6,353 nt of DNA from Aquabacterium sp. (GCA_030654555.1 JAURXG010000480.1:1-6353); one strand, 5' to 3'; shown: positions 1-5,993, counted from the first letter of the stretch. Notes: generated by a model not told the origin, from the letters alone. Numbers and translations are program-made.

Positions 1-895
1 GCTGCTGGCCTCGCCGCATCTGGCCCAGACCTTTCCGTTGTTCGCCTCCATCTTCCCGAATGGTCTGCACACGCCGATATGGCTGGTGATTCCCCTGGCG
101 GCGGGCATGGCCGGCCTGTTCGGCATCCTGCTGGGCGCCCCGACGCTGAAGCTGCGTGGCGACTACCTGGCCATCGTCACGCTGGGCTTCGGCGAGATCG
201 TGCGGGTGTTCATGAACAACCTCGACCGCCCGGTCAACATCACCAACGGCCCCAAGGGCCTGTCGCAGATCGACAGCATCAAGATCTTCGGCATCGACCT
301 GGGCAAGACCGGCAACCTGTTCGGCTTCGAGATCTCGTCGGTCACCAAGTACTACTACCTGTTCCTGCTGCTGGTGGTGATCAGCGTGGTGATCTGCTAC
401 CGGCTGGAGCAAAGCCGCATCGGCCGCGCCTGGATGGCCATTCGGGAAGACGAGATCGCCGCCAAGGCCATGGGCATCAACACCCGCAACCTGAAGCTGC
501 TGGCCTTCGGCATGGGCGCCACCTTCGGCGGCGTGTCGGGCGTGATGTTCGCCACCTTCCAGGGCTTCGTCTCGCCCGAGTCGTTCTCGCTGCAGGAGAG
601 CGTGATGATCGTGGCCATGGTGGTGCTGGGCGGCATCGGCCACATCCCCGGCGTGGTGCTGGGCGCGGTCTTGTTGGCAGCGCTGCCCGAGGCGTTGCGC
701 TGGGTGGCCGGCGAGCTCGACCTGCAGCGATTGACCGATGGCCGCGTCGACGCCGCCATCCTGCGCCAGCTGATGATCGCGCTGGCGATGATCGCCATCA
801 TGCTGACCCGGCCCCGCGGCCTGTGGCCCTCGCCCGAGCACGGCAAGGCCGCGCCGGCGCCGGTGGCCAATGGCAAGACCGGGGGCGCGGCATGA
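1..895 (+). CDS. livM: Branched-chain amino acid ABC transporter permease LivM (5' partial)
   Basis: Inner-membrane permease subunit of a LIV-type importer for branched-chain amino acids or related amides; it pairs with LivH and is driven by LivG and LivF. The open frame enters from the left edge (first full codon at nt 2) and shows 297 residues, so the N-terminus is missing. A TTG at 38 lies inside the frame and is not a convincing start. Visible are several hydrophobic segments, the family hallmark LRGDYLAIVTLGFGEI (about nt 155-202), and the cytoplasmic coupling loop GRAWMAIREDEIAAKAMGIN (nt 422-481), which contacts the ATPases. The C-terminus ends in a polar Ala/Pro/Gly tail after LTRPRGLWP, which is usual for the family. 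The stop overlaps the livG start as ATGA, which implies translational coupling. The exact substrate cannot be told from sequence; relatives import Leu/Ile/Val, urea or short amides. Family assignment is secure. Confidence 0.95.
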   Translation, partial: LLASPHLAQTFPLFASIFPNGLHTPIWLVIPLAAGMAGLFGILLGAPTLKLRGDYLAIVTLGFGEIVRVFMNNLDRPVNITNGPKGLSQIDSIKIFGIDLGKTGNLFGFEISSVTKYYYLFLLLVVISVVICYRLEQSRIGRAWMAIREDEIAAKAMGINTRNLKLLAFGMGATFGGVSGVMFATFQGFVSPESFSLQESVMIVAMVVLGGIGHIPGVVLGAVLLAALPEALRWVAGELDLQRLTDGRVDAAILRQLMIALAMIAIMLTRPRGLWPSPEHGKAAPAPVANGKTGGAA

Positions 896-1668
896 GCGAC
901 ATCGTTCTCCAGGTGAAGGGCGTGTCCAAGCGCTTCGGCGGGCTGCAGGCCCTGTCGGACGTGGGCATCACCATCCTCAAGGGCCAGGTCTACGGCCTGA
1001 TCGGCCCCAACGGCGCCGGCAAGACCACCTTCTTCAACGTGATCACCGGGCTGTACACGCCCGATGCGGGCAGCTTCGACCTGGGCGGAGCGCCGTACAA
1101 GCCCACCGCGGTGCACGAGGTGGCCAAGGCCGGCATCGCCCGCACCTTCCAGAACCTCCGGCTGTTCGCCGAGATGACCGCGCTCGAGAACGTGATGGTC
1201 GGCCGCCACGTGCGCAGCCACTCGGGCCTGCTCGGCGCCATCCTGCGCACCCCCGGCTTCAAGGCCGAGGAGGCCGCCATCGCCGCGCGCGCGCAGGAGC
1301 TGCTGGACTACGTCGGCATCGGCCGCTACGCCGACTACAAGGCCCGCACGCTGAGCTACGGCGACCAGCGCCGGCTGGAGATCGCCCGCGCCCTGGCCAC
1401 CGACCCCAAGCTGATCGCGCTGGACGAGCCCGCCGCCGGCATGAACGCCACCGAGAAGGTGGTGCTGCGCGAGCTGATCGACCGCATCCGCAACGACGGC
1501 CGCACCATCCTGTTGATCGAGCACGACGTCAAGCTGGTGATGGGCCTGTGCGACCGCGTCACCGTGCTGGATTACGGCAAGCAGATCGCCGAGGGCACGC
1601 CCTACGACGTGCAGCGCAACGACAAGGTGATCGAGGCCTACCTCGGTGCCGGCCACAAGGCACATTGA
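892..1668 (+). CDS. livG: Branched-chain amino acid ABC transporter ATP-binding protein LivG
   Basis: Cytoplasmic ATPase that pairs with LivF to power the LivHM permease. At 258 residues it has normal family length. Seen in order: A-loop region with F15, Walker A GPNGAGKT (38-45), Q-loop in ARTFQN (Q87), the longer helical insertion typical of LivG (about 105-150), signature LSYGDQ (154-159), Walker B LIALDEP (174-180) followed by the LivG-typical AAGMN, and H-loop IEHD (H211). All catalytic elements are intact. The C-terminus runs through GTP and a final AYLG, as in LivG relatives. The ATG at 892 overlaps the livM stop by 4 bp; with only a weak G-rich stretch upstream, translation probably depends on coupling to livM. 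Reading frames that extend further upstream are antisense-like shadow inside livM. Unlike the tight livM/livG junction, livF follows only after a 118-bp repeat-containing gap. Confidence 0.96.
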   Translation: MSDIVLQVKGVSKRFGGLQALSDVGITILKGQVYGLIGPNGAGKTTFFNVITGLYTPDAGSFDLGGAPYKPTAVHEVAKAGIARTFQNLRLFAEMTALENVMVGRHVRSHSGLLGAILRTPGFKAEEAAIAARAQELLDYVGIGRYADYKARTLSYGDQRRLEIARALATDPKLIALDEPAAGMNATEKVVLRELIDRIRNDGRTILLIEHDVKLVMGLCDRVTVLDYGKQIAEGTPYDVQRNDKVIEAYLGAGHKAH

Positions 1669-1670
1669 TG

Positions 1671-1757
1671 GCCCACCCCCGAAGCGCCTTCGGCGCTCCC
1701 CCTCAAGGGGGCGACGCCAGTGGCCCGGCGGAGCCGGTTCCACGGCGTCTGCTGGGT
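1671..1757 (+). repeat. Hairpin-rich intergenic element, probable dispersed repeat
   Basis: The livG-livF gap holds three consecutive inverted repeats. (1) AGCGCC (1683-1688)/GGCGCT (1692-1697), loop TTC. (2) CCCCC (1698-1702)/GGGGG (1707-1711), loop TCAA. (3) A composite stem at 1713-1749: GACGCC/GGCGTC (1713-1718 with 1744-1749), GTGG/CCAC (1720-1723 with 1740-1743) and CCGGC/GCCGG (1725-1729 with 1733-1737, loop GGA), interrupted only by a bulged A1719 and a C versus TT mismatch. These pairings are read directly. From memory, near-identical modules (an AGCGCC hairpin, then a C5-TCAA-G5 hairpin, then a GACGCCAGTGG block) recur between genes in Burkholderiales genomes, so I infer an interspersed REP-like element. 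No T-tract follows, so it is a poor intrinsic terminator; it may protect mRNA ends or tune livF relative to livG. The boundaries are approximate. Confidence 0.7.
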
Positions 1758-1768
1758 CAAAACCTCCT

Positions 1769-1789
1769 GTGCTGTGGAGCACTGCAATG
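1769..1789 (+). promoter_or_regulatory. livF ribosome-binding site inside a small hairpin
   Basis: GGAG at 1776-1779 lies 7 nt before the livF ATG (1787) and fixes that start. It is flanked by GTGCT (1769-1773) and AGCAC (1778-1782), which can pair into a 5-bp stem with loop GTGG. This places the Shine-Dalgarno partly in the loop and partly in the stem. CTCC at 1764-1767 could alternatively pair with all of GGAG. The RBS is clear; a regulatory role for the fold is inference, and the stem is short. Confidence 0.6.
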
Positions 1790-2506
1790 AACAACAACGA
1801 CGTGTTGCTTGAAGTGAGCGGCCTGAAGGTGGCCTACGGCGGCATCCAGGCCGTCAAGGGCGCCAGTTTCCAGGTGCGCCAGGGTGAGCTGGTCTCGCTG
1901 ATCGGTGCCAACGGCGCGGGCAAGACCACCACGCTGAAGGCCATCACTGGCACCCAGCCGGCGGCCGATGGCGAGATCCGCTTCATGGGCCACGGCATCA
2001 AGGGCCAGGGCGCCTGGGATCTGGTCAAGCAGGGCCTGGTGATGGTGCCCGAGGGCCGCGGCACCTTCACCCGCATGACCATCACCGAGAACCTGCTGAT
2101 GGGCGCCTACATCCGCGAGGACGACGAGGTGCAGGCCGACATCGACAAGGTGTTCACCATCTTCCCGCGGCTCAAGGAGCGTGCGCTGCAGCTGGCCGGC
2201 ACCATGAGCGGGGGCGAGCAGCAGATGCTGGCGATGGGCCGCGCGCTGATGGCCCGGCCCAAGGTGCTGCTGCTCGACGAGCCGTCGATGGGCCTGAGCC
2301 CGATCATGGTCGACAAGATCTTCGAGGTTGTGGCCGACATCCACGCGCGGGGCACCACCATCCTGCTGGTCGAGCAGAACGCCAGCCGCGCGCTGGGCCT
2401 GGCCGACCGCGGCTACGTGATGGAGTCGGGTCTGATCACGATGGAGGGCGAGGCCAAGGCCTTGCTGGACGACCCCAAGGTGCGGGCGGCCTACCTGGGC
2501 GAATAG
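1787..2506 (+). CDS. livF: Branched-chain amino acid ABC transporter ATP-binding protein LivF
   Basis: Second cytoplasmic ATPase of the LIV importer, forming the ATPase pair with LivG. It has 239 residues, normal for LivF. Motifs: Y17 in the A-loop (VAYGGIQAV), Walker A GANGAGKT (40-47), Q-loop region VMVPEGRGTF (85-94) in its LivF form with Glu89, signature MSGGEQQ (140-146), Walker B VLLLDEP (160-166) followed by SMGLSP, and VEQN at the H-loop with Gln197 in place of His. The VEQN form is also what E. coli LivF has, so it is a family trait and not damage. The C-terminus AAYLGE is typical. The start at 1787 is chosen because GGAG lies 7 nt upstream and the protein begins directly at the family N-terminus; the frame stays open upstream, but only through the repeat element and the end of livG. 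No separate promoter is seen, so it is probably read through from livG. Confidence 0.96.
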   Translation: MNNNDVLLEVSGLKVAYGGIQAVKGASFQVRQGELVSLIGANGAGKTTTLKAITGTQPAADGEIRFMGHGIKGQGAWDLVKQGLVMVPEGRGTFTRMTITENLLMGAYIREDDEVQADIDKVFTIFPRLKERALQLAGTMSGGEQQMLAMGRALMARPKVLLLDEPSMGLSPIMVDKIFEVVADIHARGTTILLVEQNASRALGLADRGYVMESGLITMEGEAKALLDDPKVRAAYLGE

Positions 2507-2639
2507 CGCCCCTTGCGCGCCCTTCCGCTGCGGCAGAGGCGACCCTCCGGGAATCGGAAGACATGTTGTCGGCTTGGCGACAGTGGCGACGCGGCGGGCG
2601 CTACAGCATGCGCCACCCTGCCATTCCGGAGATTTGCCC
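2507..2639 (+). other. Structured intergenic gap between livF and the Bug gene
   Basis: No gene is seen in these 133 bp. Inverted repeats read directly: CTTCCG (2522-2527)/CGGAAG (2555-2560), enclosing GAGG (2536-2539)/CCTC (2544-2547) and a small CTG/CAG stem, a possible three-way junction; TGTCG (2567-2571)/CGACA (2578-2582); directly adjoining it GTGGCG (2583-2588)/CGCCAC (2611-2616), which competes with GGCGC (2597-2601)/GCGCC (2610-2614). No T-tract follows any stem, and I see no convincing -35/-10 pair. In DNA this GC-rich some stems are expected by chance, so a function (livF mRNA 3' end, or leader of the next gene) is only possible. Confidence 0.4.
2628..2632 (+). promoter_or_regulatory. 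Ribosome-binding site deciding the Bug gene start
   Basis: GGAGA lies 7 nt before the ATG at 2640. It decides for this start over the TTG at 2574, which would add 22 residues without Bug-family character and would bury the signal peptide. Confidence 0.75.
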
Positions 2640-3668
2640 ATGCCCAGACTGACCACACCCCTTGAGGCCGACACCGCGGCCGGCCCCTCGCGCCGCCAAC
2701 TGGTGCTGGGTGCTGCGGCCGCCGCCGCCGGCGCCGTGCTGCCCACCGCAACCCGGGCCCAGGCGGCCTGGCCCAGCCGGCCGGTGCGGGTGATCGTGCC
2801 CTTCCCGCCGGGCGGGCTGACCGATGCCTACGCCCGCATGTACTGCGAGCACCTGTCGCGCAAGTTCGGCCAGGCCTTCAACATCGAGAACAAGACCGGC
2901 GCCGGCGGCACGCTGGGCGCGGGCGAGGTGGCCAAGGCCGCGCCCGATGGCTACACGCTGCTGATCAGCACCAGCACGCCGACCTGGCAGGCCAAGGTGT
3001 TGTACAAGAAGCTGCCCTACACCCCGGTGAAGGATTTCGACCCGGTGGCACTGTTCCCCAGCGGCGCGCTGCTGGTGGCCGTCCACGCCAACGTGCCGGC
3101 GAAGAACCTGCGTGAACTGATCAGCTTCGCCAAGACCAACAAGGTGGGCTGGGGCACCTACGGCGCCGGCTCGTGGGCGCACATGCTGGGCGACGTGGTC
3201 AACAAGAACGAGAAGCTCGACATGATCGTCGCGCACTACCGCGGCGAGGCGCCGATGCTGACCGACCTGATCGGCGGGCAGATCCAGGCGGGCGTGGGCA
3301 GCGTGCAGGGCATCATGCCGCACATCCAGGCCGGCAAGCTGCGCGCCATCGGCGCCACCGGCAAGGTGCGCACACCGCGCCTGCCCGAGCTGACCACGCT
3401 GGTGGAACAGGGCTTCACCGCACCGGTCTTCGGGCTGGAAGGCTACCTGCCGTTCGCCGCCCCCGCCGGCACCCCGCGCGACATCCTCGACAAGCTGGCC
3501 GAGGGCGTGCGCGAGGCCTCGGCCACGCCGGCCCTCAAGGGCCTGCGCGAGCAGTTCGGCATTCCCAACCTGCCGATGACCAGCCCCGCCGAGGTGCGCC
3601 GCACCTGGGACCAGGACGCGGCCGCCTGGATCGCCCTGGCCACCGACCTGGGCATCACGCTGGACTGA
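2640..3668 (+). CDS. Bug/TctC-family periplasmic solute-binding protein with Tat-like signal
   Basis: Extracytoplasmic receptor of the tripartite tricarboxylate receptor (TctC, Bug) family, which binds small carboxylates or amides in the periplasm. It has 342 residues, a normal length. The N-terminus carries S17-R18-R19-Q-L-V-L followed by an Ala-rich hydrophobic stretch (about 21-37) and a likely cleavage after A-Q-A (42/43), so twin-arginine export is plausible. The mature protein opens with the family pattern WPSRPVRVIVPFPPGG (44-59) and D62, then ENKTGAGG (83-90) and APDGYTLL (101-108), hallmarks of the Bug ligand loops. It follows livF in the same direction, but no tctA or tctB membrane genes are visible; orphan Bug genes are very common in Burkholderiales. 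Ligand unknown; proximity to livMGF does not prove a shared substrate, as LIV importers normally use LivK-type proteins. The gene ends at a strong hairpin facing the P450 gene. Confidence 0.93.
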   Translation: MPRLTTPLEADTAAGPSRRQLVLGAAAAAAGAVLPTATRAQAAWPSRPVRVIVPFPPGGLTDAYARMYCEHLSRKFGQAFNIENKTGAGGTLGAGEVAKAAPDGYTLLISTSTPTWQAKVLYKKLPYTPVKDFDPVALFPSGALLVAVHANVPAKNLRELISFAKTNKVGWGTYGAGSWAHMLGDVVNKNEKLDMIVAHYRGEAPMLTDLIGGQIQAGVGSVQGIMPHIQAGKLRAIGATGKVRTPRLPELTTLVEQGFTAPVFGLEGYLPFAAPAGTPRDILDKLAEGVREASATPALKGLREQFGIPNLPMTSPAEVRRTWDQDAAAWIALATDLGITLD

Positions 3669-3669
3669 C

Positions 3670-3704
3670 GAGGCACCGGCCGCGCACCCCGCGCGGCCGG
3701 CCTC
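3670..3704. terminator. Bidirectional hairpin between convergent genes
   Basis: CCGGCCGCGC (3676-3685) pairs perfectly with GCGCGGCCGG (3691-3700) around loop ACCCC. After a 2-nt bulge (CA, 3674-3675), GAGG (3670-3673) also pairs with CCTC (3701-3704), giving 14 bp in all. It fills the 34-bp gap between the Bug stop and the P450 stop and runs 2 nt into the P450 stop codon. Neither strand has a T-tract after it, so it may act as a weak or factor-aided terminator, or as a 3'-end stabiliser for both transcripts. Confidence 0.65.
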
Positions 3705-5013
3705 ACAAGCGCTGCAGCGTGATCGGCAGGCCGTCCCTGGGCTTGGCGATCGGCACCAGCTGGTAGGGCATGCGGTAGCCCTCGGGCACGCTGAAGCGGA
3801 ACCGCCGCAGCACCTGGTGCATCACGCTCTTGACCTCCATGTCGGCGAAGTGCTGGCCGATGCACAGGTGCGCGCCGCCGCCGAAGGGCAGGTAGGCGTA
3901 GGCGTGGCGGCGATGCTCGGCACGCGCTGGCGAGAAGCGCTCGGGGTCGAAGTCTTGCGGCTTCGTCCACAGCGAGGGCATGTGGTGCGTGTGGATCGGC
4001 GAGATGCCCACCGGCGTGCCCCGCGGGATCTGGAAGCCGCCGAACTCGCAATCGCGCGCGGCCTTGCGCGGGATCGAGGTCAGCGGCGGGTACAGCCGCA
4101 GCGACTCCTTCATCACCCACTCGGTGCGCTCGCAGACGGCCAGGCTCTCGTAGCGCAGCTGCGCCTCGGGCAGTGCCTGGGCGTCCTGGCGCAGCCGCTC
4201 CTGCCAGTCAGGATGGCGGGCCAGGCAATAGAACATCGTGGTCAGCGTCGAGGTGGTGGTGTCGTGCGCCGCCATCATCAGGAAGATCATGTGGTTGACC
4301 ACCTCGTCGTCGCTGAAGCGCTCGCCGTCCTCGCCGCGGGCGTGGCACAGCTGGCTGAACAGGTCGGGCCCCTCGGCGGCGCGCTTCTCGGCCAGTTTCG
4401 AGCGCATCAGCGCCACCAGGAAGCGGCGCGCCCGCACGCCACGCCACATGCCGAACGGCGGCACCGGCTTGCGGATCAGCGCCAGCGAGGCCTCCACCGT
4501 GTCGATGAAGGCCTGGTTCATGCGGTCGGCCTCGGGCCCCAGCGCCATGCCCATGAACACCCGGGCCGCGATGTTCAGCGTCAGCGCCTTGATCTGCGGA
4601 AACACCTTCATGCCGCCGCTGGGCCAGCCGTCCACCACGCGCTCGATCACCGGGCCCATGTCGGCGACGTAGCGCTCCATCGCCGCGCGCTTGAAGGCGC
4701 CCTGCATGATGCGGCGGTGGTGCTTGTGCGCCGGATCGTCCATCGCCATGATGGCGCCGGGAAACACCGCGTCGATCCAGTAGTACCAGCCGCCCCGGCT
4801 GGAGAAGTTGCCCTCGCGGTCGTGCAGCACGAACTGGTTGGCCTCGGGCCCCAGCAGCGTGACGGTCTCGAAGAAGGTGCGTGAGCGCACGACGTTGCCG
4901 TGCACCTCCAGCGACTGGGCGTTGGCCAGCGGATCGCGCAGGAACTTCGGCAGGTTGCCGACCAGCGGCAGGCCCTTGACCAGGGGAATGCTGTTGTAGG
5001 GGATGGCGCTCAT
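3703..5013 (-). CDS. Cytochrome P450
   Basis: Haem-thiolate monooxygenase of 436 residues with no N-terminal membrane anchor, so probably soluble and supplied with electrons by ferredoxin/reductase partners that are not in the window. Motifs in order: proline-rich entry and PLVGNLP (16-22); C-helix HKHHRR (96-101), whose basic residues are expected to contact haem propionates; I-helix AAHDTT (248-253), with the oxygen-activating acid-Thr pair D251-T252 and Ala at the position more often Gly; K-helix ESLR (E303, R306); PERF (357-360); and the haem loop FGGGAHLCIG (377-386) with ligand C384. All essential elements are present, so it should be active. The start ATG at 5013 has AGGAG 11 nt upstream (5025-5029), slightly long but the best candidate; the frame continues upstream only as antisense of rlmJ. 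Substrate and CYP family are not assignable by eye. It is convergent with the Bug gene and divergent from rlmJ. Confidence 0.95.
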   Translation of the reverse strand: MSAIPYNSIPLVKGLPLVGNLPKFLRDPLANAQSLEVHGNVVRSRTFFETVTLLGPEANQFVLHDREGNFSSRGGWYYWIDAVFPGAIMAMDDPAHKHHRRIMQGAFKRAAMERYVADMGPVIERVVDGWPSGGMKVFPQIKALTLNIAARVFMGMALGPEADRMNQAFIDTVEASLALIRKPVPPFGMWRGVRARRFLVALMRSKLAEKRAAEGPDLFSQLCHARGEDGERFSDDEVVNHMIFLMMAAHDTTTSTLTTMFYCLARHPDWQERLRQDAQALPEAQLRYESLAVCERTEWVMKESLRLYPPLTSIPRKAARDCEFGGFQIPRGTPVGISPIHTHHMPSLWTKPQDFDPERFSPARAEHRRHAYAYLPFGGGAHLCIGQHFADMEVKSVMHQVLRRFRFSVPEGYRMPYQLVPIAKPRDGLPITLQRL

Positions 5014-5070
5014 TCGTACGGGGACTCCTGCAGGCGGGGGCGCGACGCGCCGGCGTGGCACAGTGCGCCC
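5014..5070. promoter_or_regulatory. Short divergent intergenic region, P450 and rlmJ, with inverted repeats
   Basis: Fifty-seven bp separate the two divergent start codons, so any proximal promoters for both genes must sit here or overlap the coding sequences. It contains the palindrome CCTGCAGG (5027-5034), which partly overlaps the P450 AGGAG; the near-palindrome GGCGCG-A-CGCGCC (5039-5051); and GCAC-A-GTGC (5058-5066). No -10/-35 pair is convincing, and rlmJ has no clear Shine-Dalgarno. The repeats are seen; an operator role is inference. Confidence 0.4.
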
Positions 5071-5928
5071 ATGCTCGCCTACCGACACGCCTTCCATGCC
5101 GGCAACCATGCCGACGTGCTCAAGCATGCCACGCTCGTGGCCGTGCTGCGCCACCTGAACGCCAAGGACAAGGCCTGGCGCCTGGTCGACACCCATGCCG
5201 GCGCCGGCGCCTATGCCCTGCATGCCGAGCACGCGCAGAAGCATGCCGAGTACAAGCAGGGCATCGCCCGCCTGTGGCAGGCGCCCGACCTGCCGCCGCT
5301 GCTGGCCGACTACGTGGACCAGGTGCGGGCCTTCAACGCGCATGAAGAACTGGTGTCGTACCCCGGCTCGCCGCGCTTTGCGCGCGCGCTGATGCGCCCG
5401 CAGGACCAGCTGCGCCTGTTCGAGCTGCACCCCACCGACCATGCCTTGCTGGCCGAGCACTTCGCCGGCGATCGGCAGGTGATGGTGCACAAGGGTGACG
5501 GCTTTGCCGGGCTGAAGTCGCAGCTGCCGCCGCCCAGCCGGCGCGGCGTGCTGCTGATGGACCCCAGCTACGAGATCAAGACCGACTATGCCGAGGTGGT
5601 GAACGCCGCGCGCGAGGCGCTGACGCGCTTTGCCGAGGGCATCGTGATGGTCTGGTACCCGCAGATCGACCTGCGCGAATCGGCCCAGTTGCCCCAACGC
5701 CTGAAGGCCGTGGCCGATGCCCAGGCCAAGAAGGGCTGGCTGCACGCCCGGCTGACGGTGGCCGAGCCCAACGACCGCGGCTTCGGCATGCTGGGCAGCG
5801 GGCTGTTCATCATCAACCCGCCGCACACGCTGAAGCCGGCGCTGGGCCAGGCGCTGCCGGTGCTGGTGCGGCTGCTGGGGCAGTTTGCCGGTGCCGGGCA
5901 CCGGTTGGAGGTGTCGGCCGGCGGCTGA
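5071..5928 (+). CDS. rlmJ: 23S rRNA (adenine(2030)-N(6))-methyltransferase RlmJ
   Basis: Cytoplasmic SAM-dependent enzyme that methylates N6 of 23S rRNA A2030 (E. coli numbering). It has 285 residues against about 280 in E. coli. The N-terminus MLAYRHAFHAGNHADVLKH is nearly identical to E. coli RlmJ and decides the ATG at 5071, despite the lack of a clear ribosome-binding site. Key residues are visible: Y4, H6 and K18 in the N-terminal substrate region, SAM motif VDTHAGAG (39-46), ELHP (118-121), YPGSP (97-101), and catalytic motif IV as D164-P-S-Y167. E. coli has DPPY here; the Ser for the second Pro is a conservative variant of N6-adenine methyltransferase motif IV, and activity is expected. 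The C-terminal half retains WYP (195-197), the SG(L/M)xxINPP segment (243-251) and a GxGH ending. It is divergent from the P450 and followed after 65 bp by dcd, which seems to have its own promoter. Confidence 0.96.
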   Translation: MLAYRHAFHAGNHADVLKHATLVAVLRHLNAKDKAWRLVDTHAGAGAYALHAEHAQKHAEYKQGIARLWQAPDLPPLLADYVDQVRAFNAHEELVSYPGSPRFARALMRPQDQLRLFELHPTDHALLAEHFAGDRQVMVHKGDGFAGLKSQLPPPSRRGVLLMDPSYEIKTDYAEVVNAAREALTRFAEGIVMVWYPQIDLRESAQLPQRLKAVADAQAKKGWLHARLTVAEPNDRGFGMLGSGLFIINPPHTLKPALGQALPVLVRLLGQFAGAGHRLEVSAGG

Positions 5929-5938
5929 TCCGGCCGCC
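5916..5938 (+). terminator. GC-rich hairpin over the rlmJ stop codon
   Basis: Two alternative stems overlap the end of rlmJ: GGCCGG (5916-5921)/CCGGCC (5930-5935), or GGCGGC (5920-5925)/GCCGCC (5933-5938). No T-tract follows, so intrinsic termination is doubtful; it may only be an incidental GC-rich fold. Confidence 0.25.
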
Positions 5939-5952
5939 CCGCCCCGGGCTCC

Positions 5953-5958
5953 TAGAAT
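5953..5958 (+). promoter_or_regulatory. Likely -10 box of the dcd promoter
   Basis: TAGAAT matches the sigma-70 -10 consensus at five of six positions and stands out in very GC-rich flanks (context GCTCCTAGAATCGG). No good -35 is seen 16-18 bp upstream, which is common for promoters in such genomes. It would give a short leader of roughly 30 nt before the dcd ATG at 5994. Confidence 0.5.
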
Positions 5959-5993
5959 CGGCCATCGTCCGAGGACAGGGTGTCGAGCACAGC

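Noticed and set aside
1683..1749. livG intrinsic terminator
   Set aside because: Strong stems but no T-tract, and livF downstream belongs to the same transporter and needs read-through.
1646..1786. Longer livF start upstream
   Set aside because: It would overlap the livG end and translate the repeat element; GGAG and the family N-terminus favour 1787.
397..1797. Long minus-strand open frame (466 codons) opposite livM/livG/livF
   Set aside because: Antisense shadow of well-supported genes in GC-rich DNA; the predicted protein is His/Gly/Ala/Gln-rich with no recognisable domain.
2341..2400. Degenerate LivF H-loop (Gln in place of His) as a sign of inactivation
   Set aside because: VEQN is also found in E. 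coli LivF, and all other ATPase motifs are intact.
2566..2607. Promoter for the Bug gene (TTGTCG or TTGGCG with TACAGC)
   Set aside because: Spacings of about 30 and 21 bp and a poor -10 match make a sigma-70 promoter unconvincing.
2574..2639. TTG start for the Bug gene
   Set aside because: It adds 22 residues before the signal peptide, while GGAGA sits correctly before the ATG at 2640.
3817..4884. Plus-strand open frame of 355 codons inside the P450 gene
   Set aside because: Shadow frame opposite a P450 with all motifs intact; its translation is low-complexity His/Arg/Ala/Leu sequence.
5014..5901. Upstream extension of the P450 frame to 732 codons
   Set aside because: The added 296 residues are the antisense of rlmJ, and the P450 N-terminus and an AGGAG support the start at 5013.
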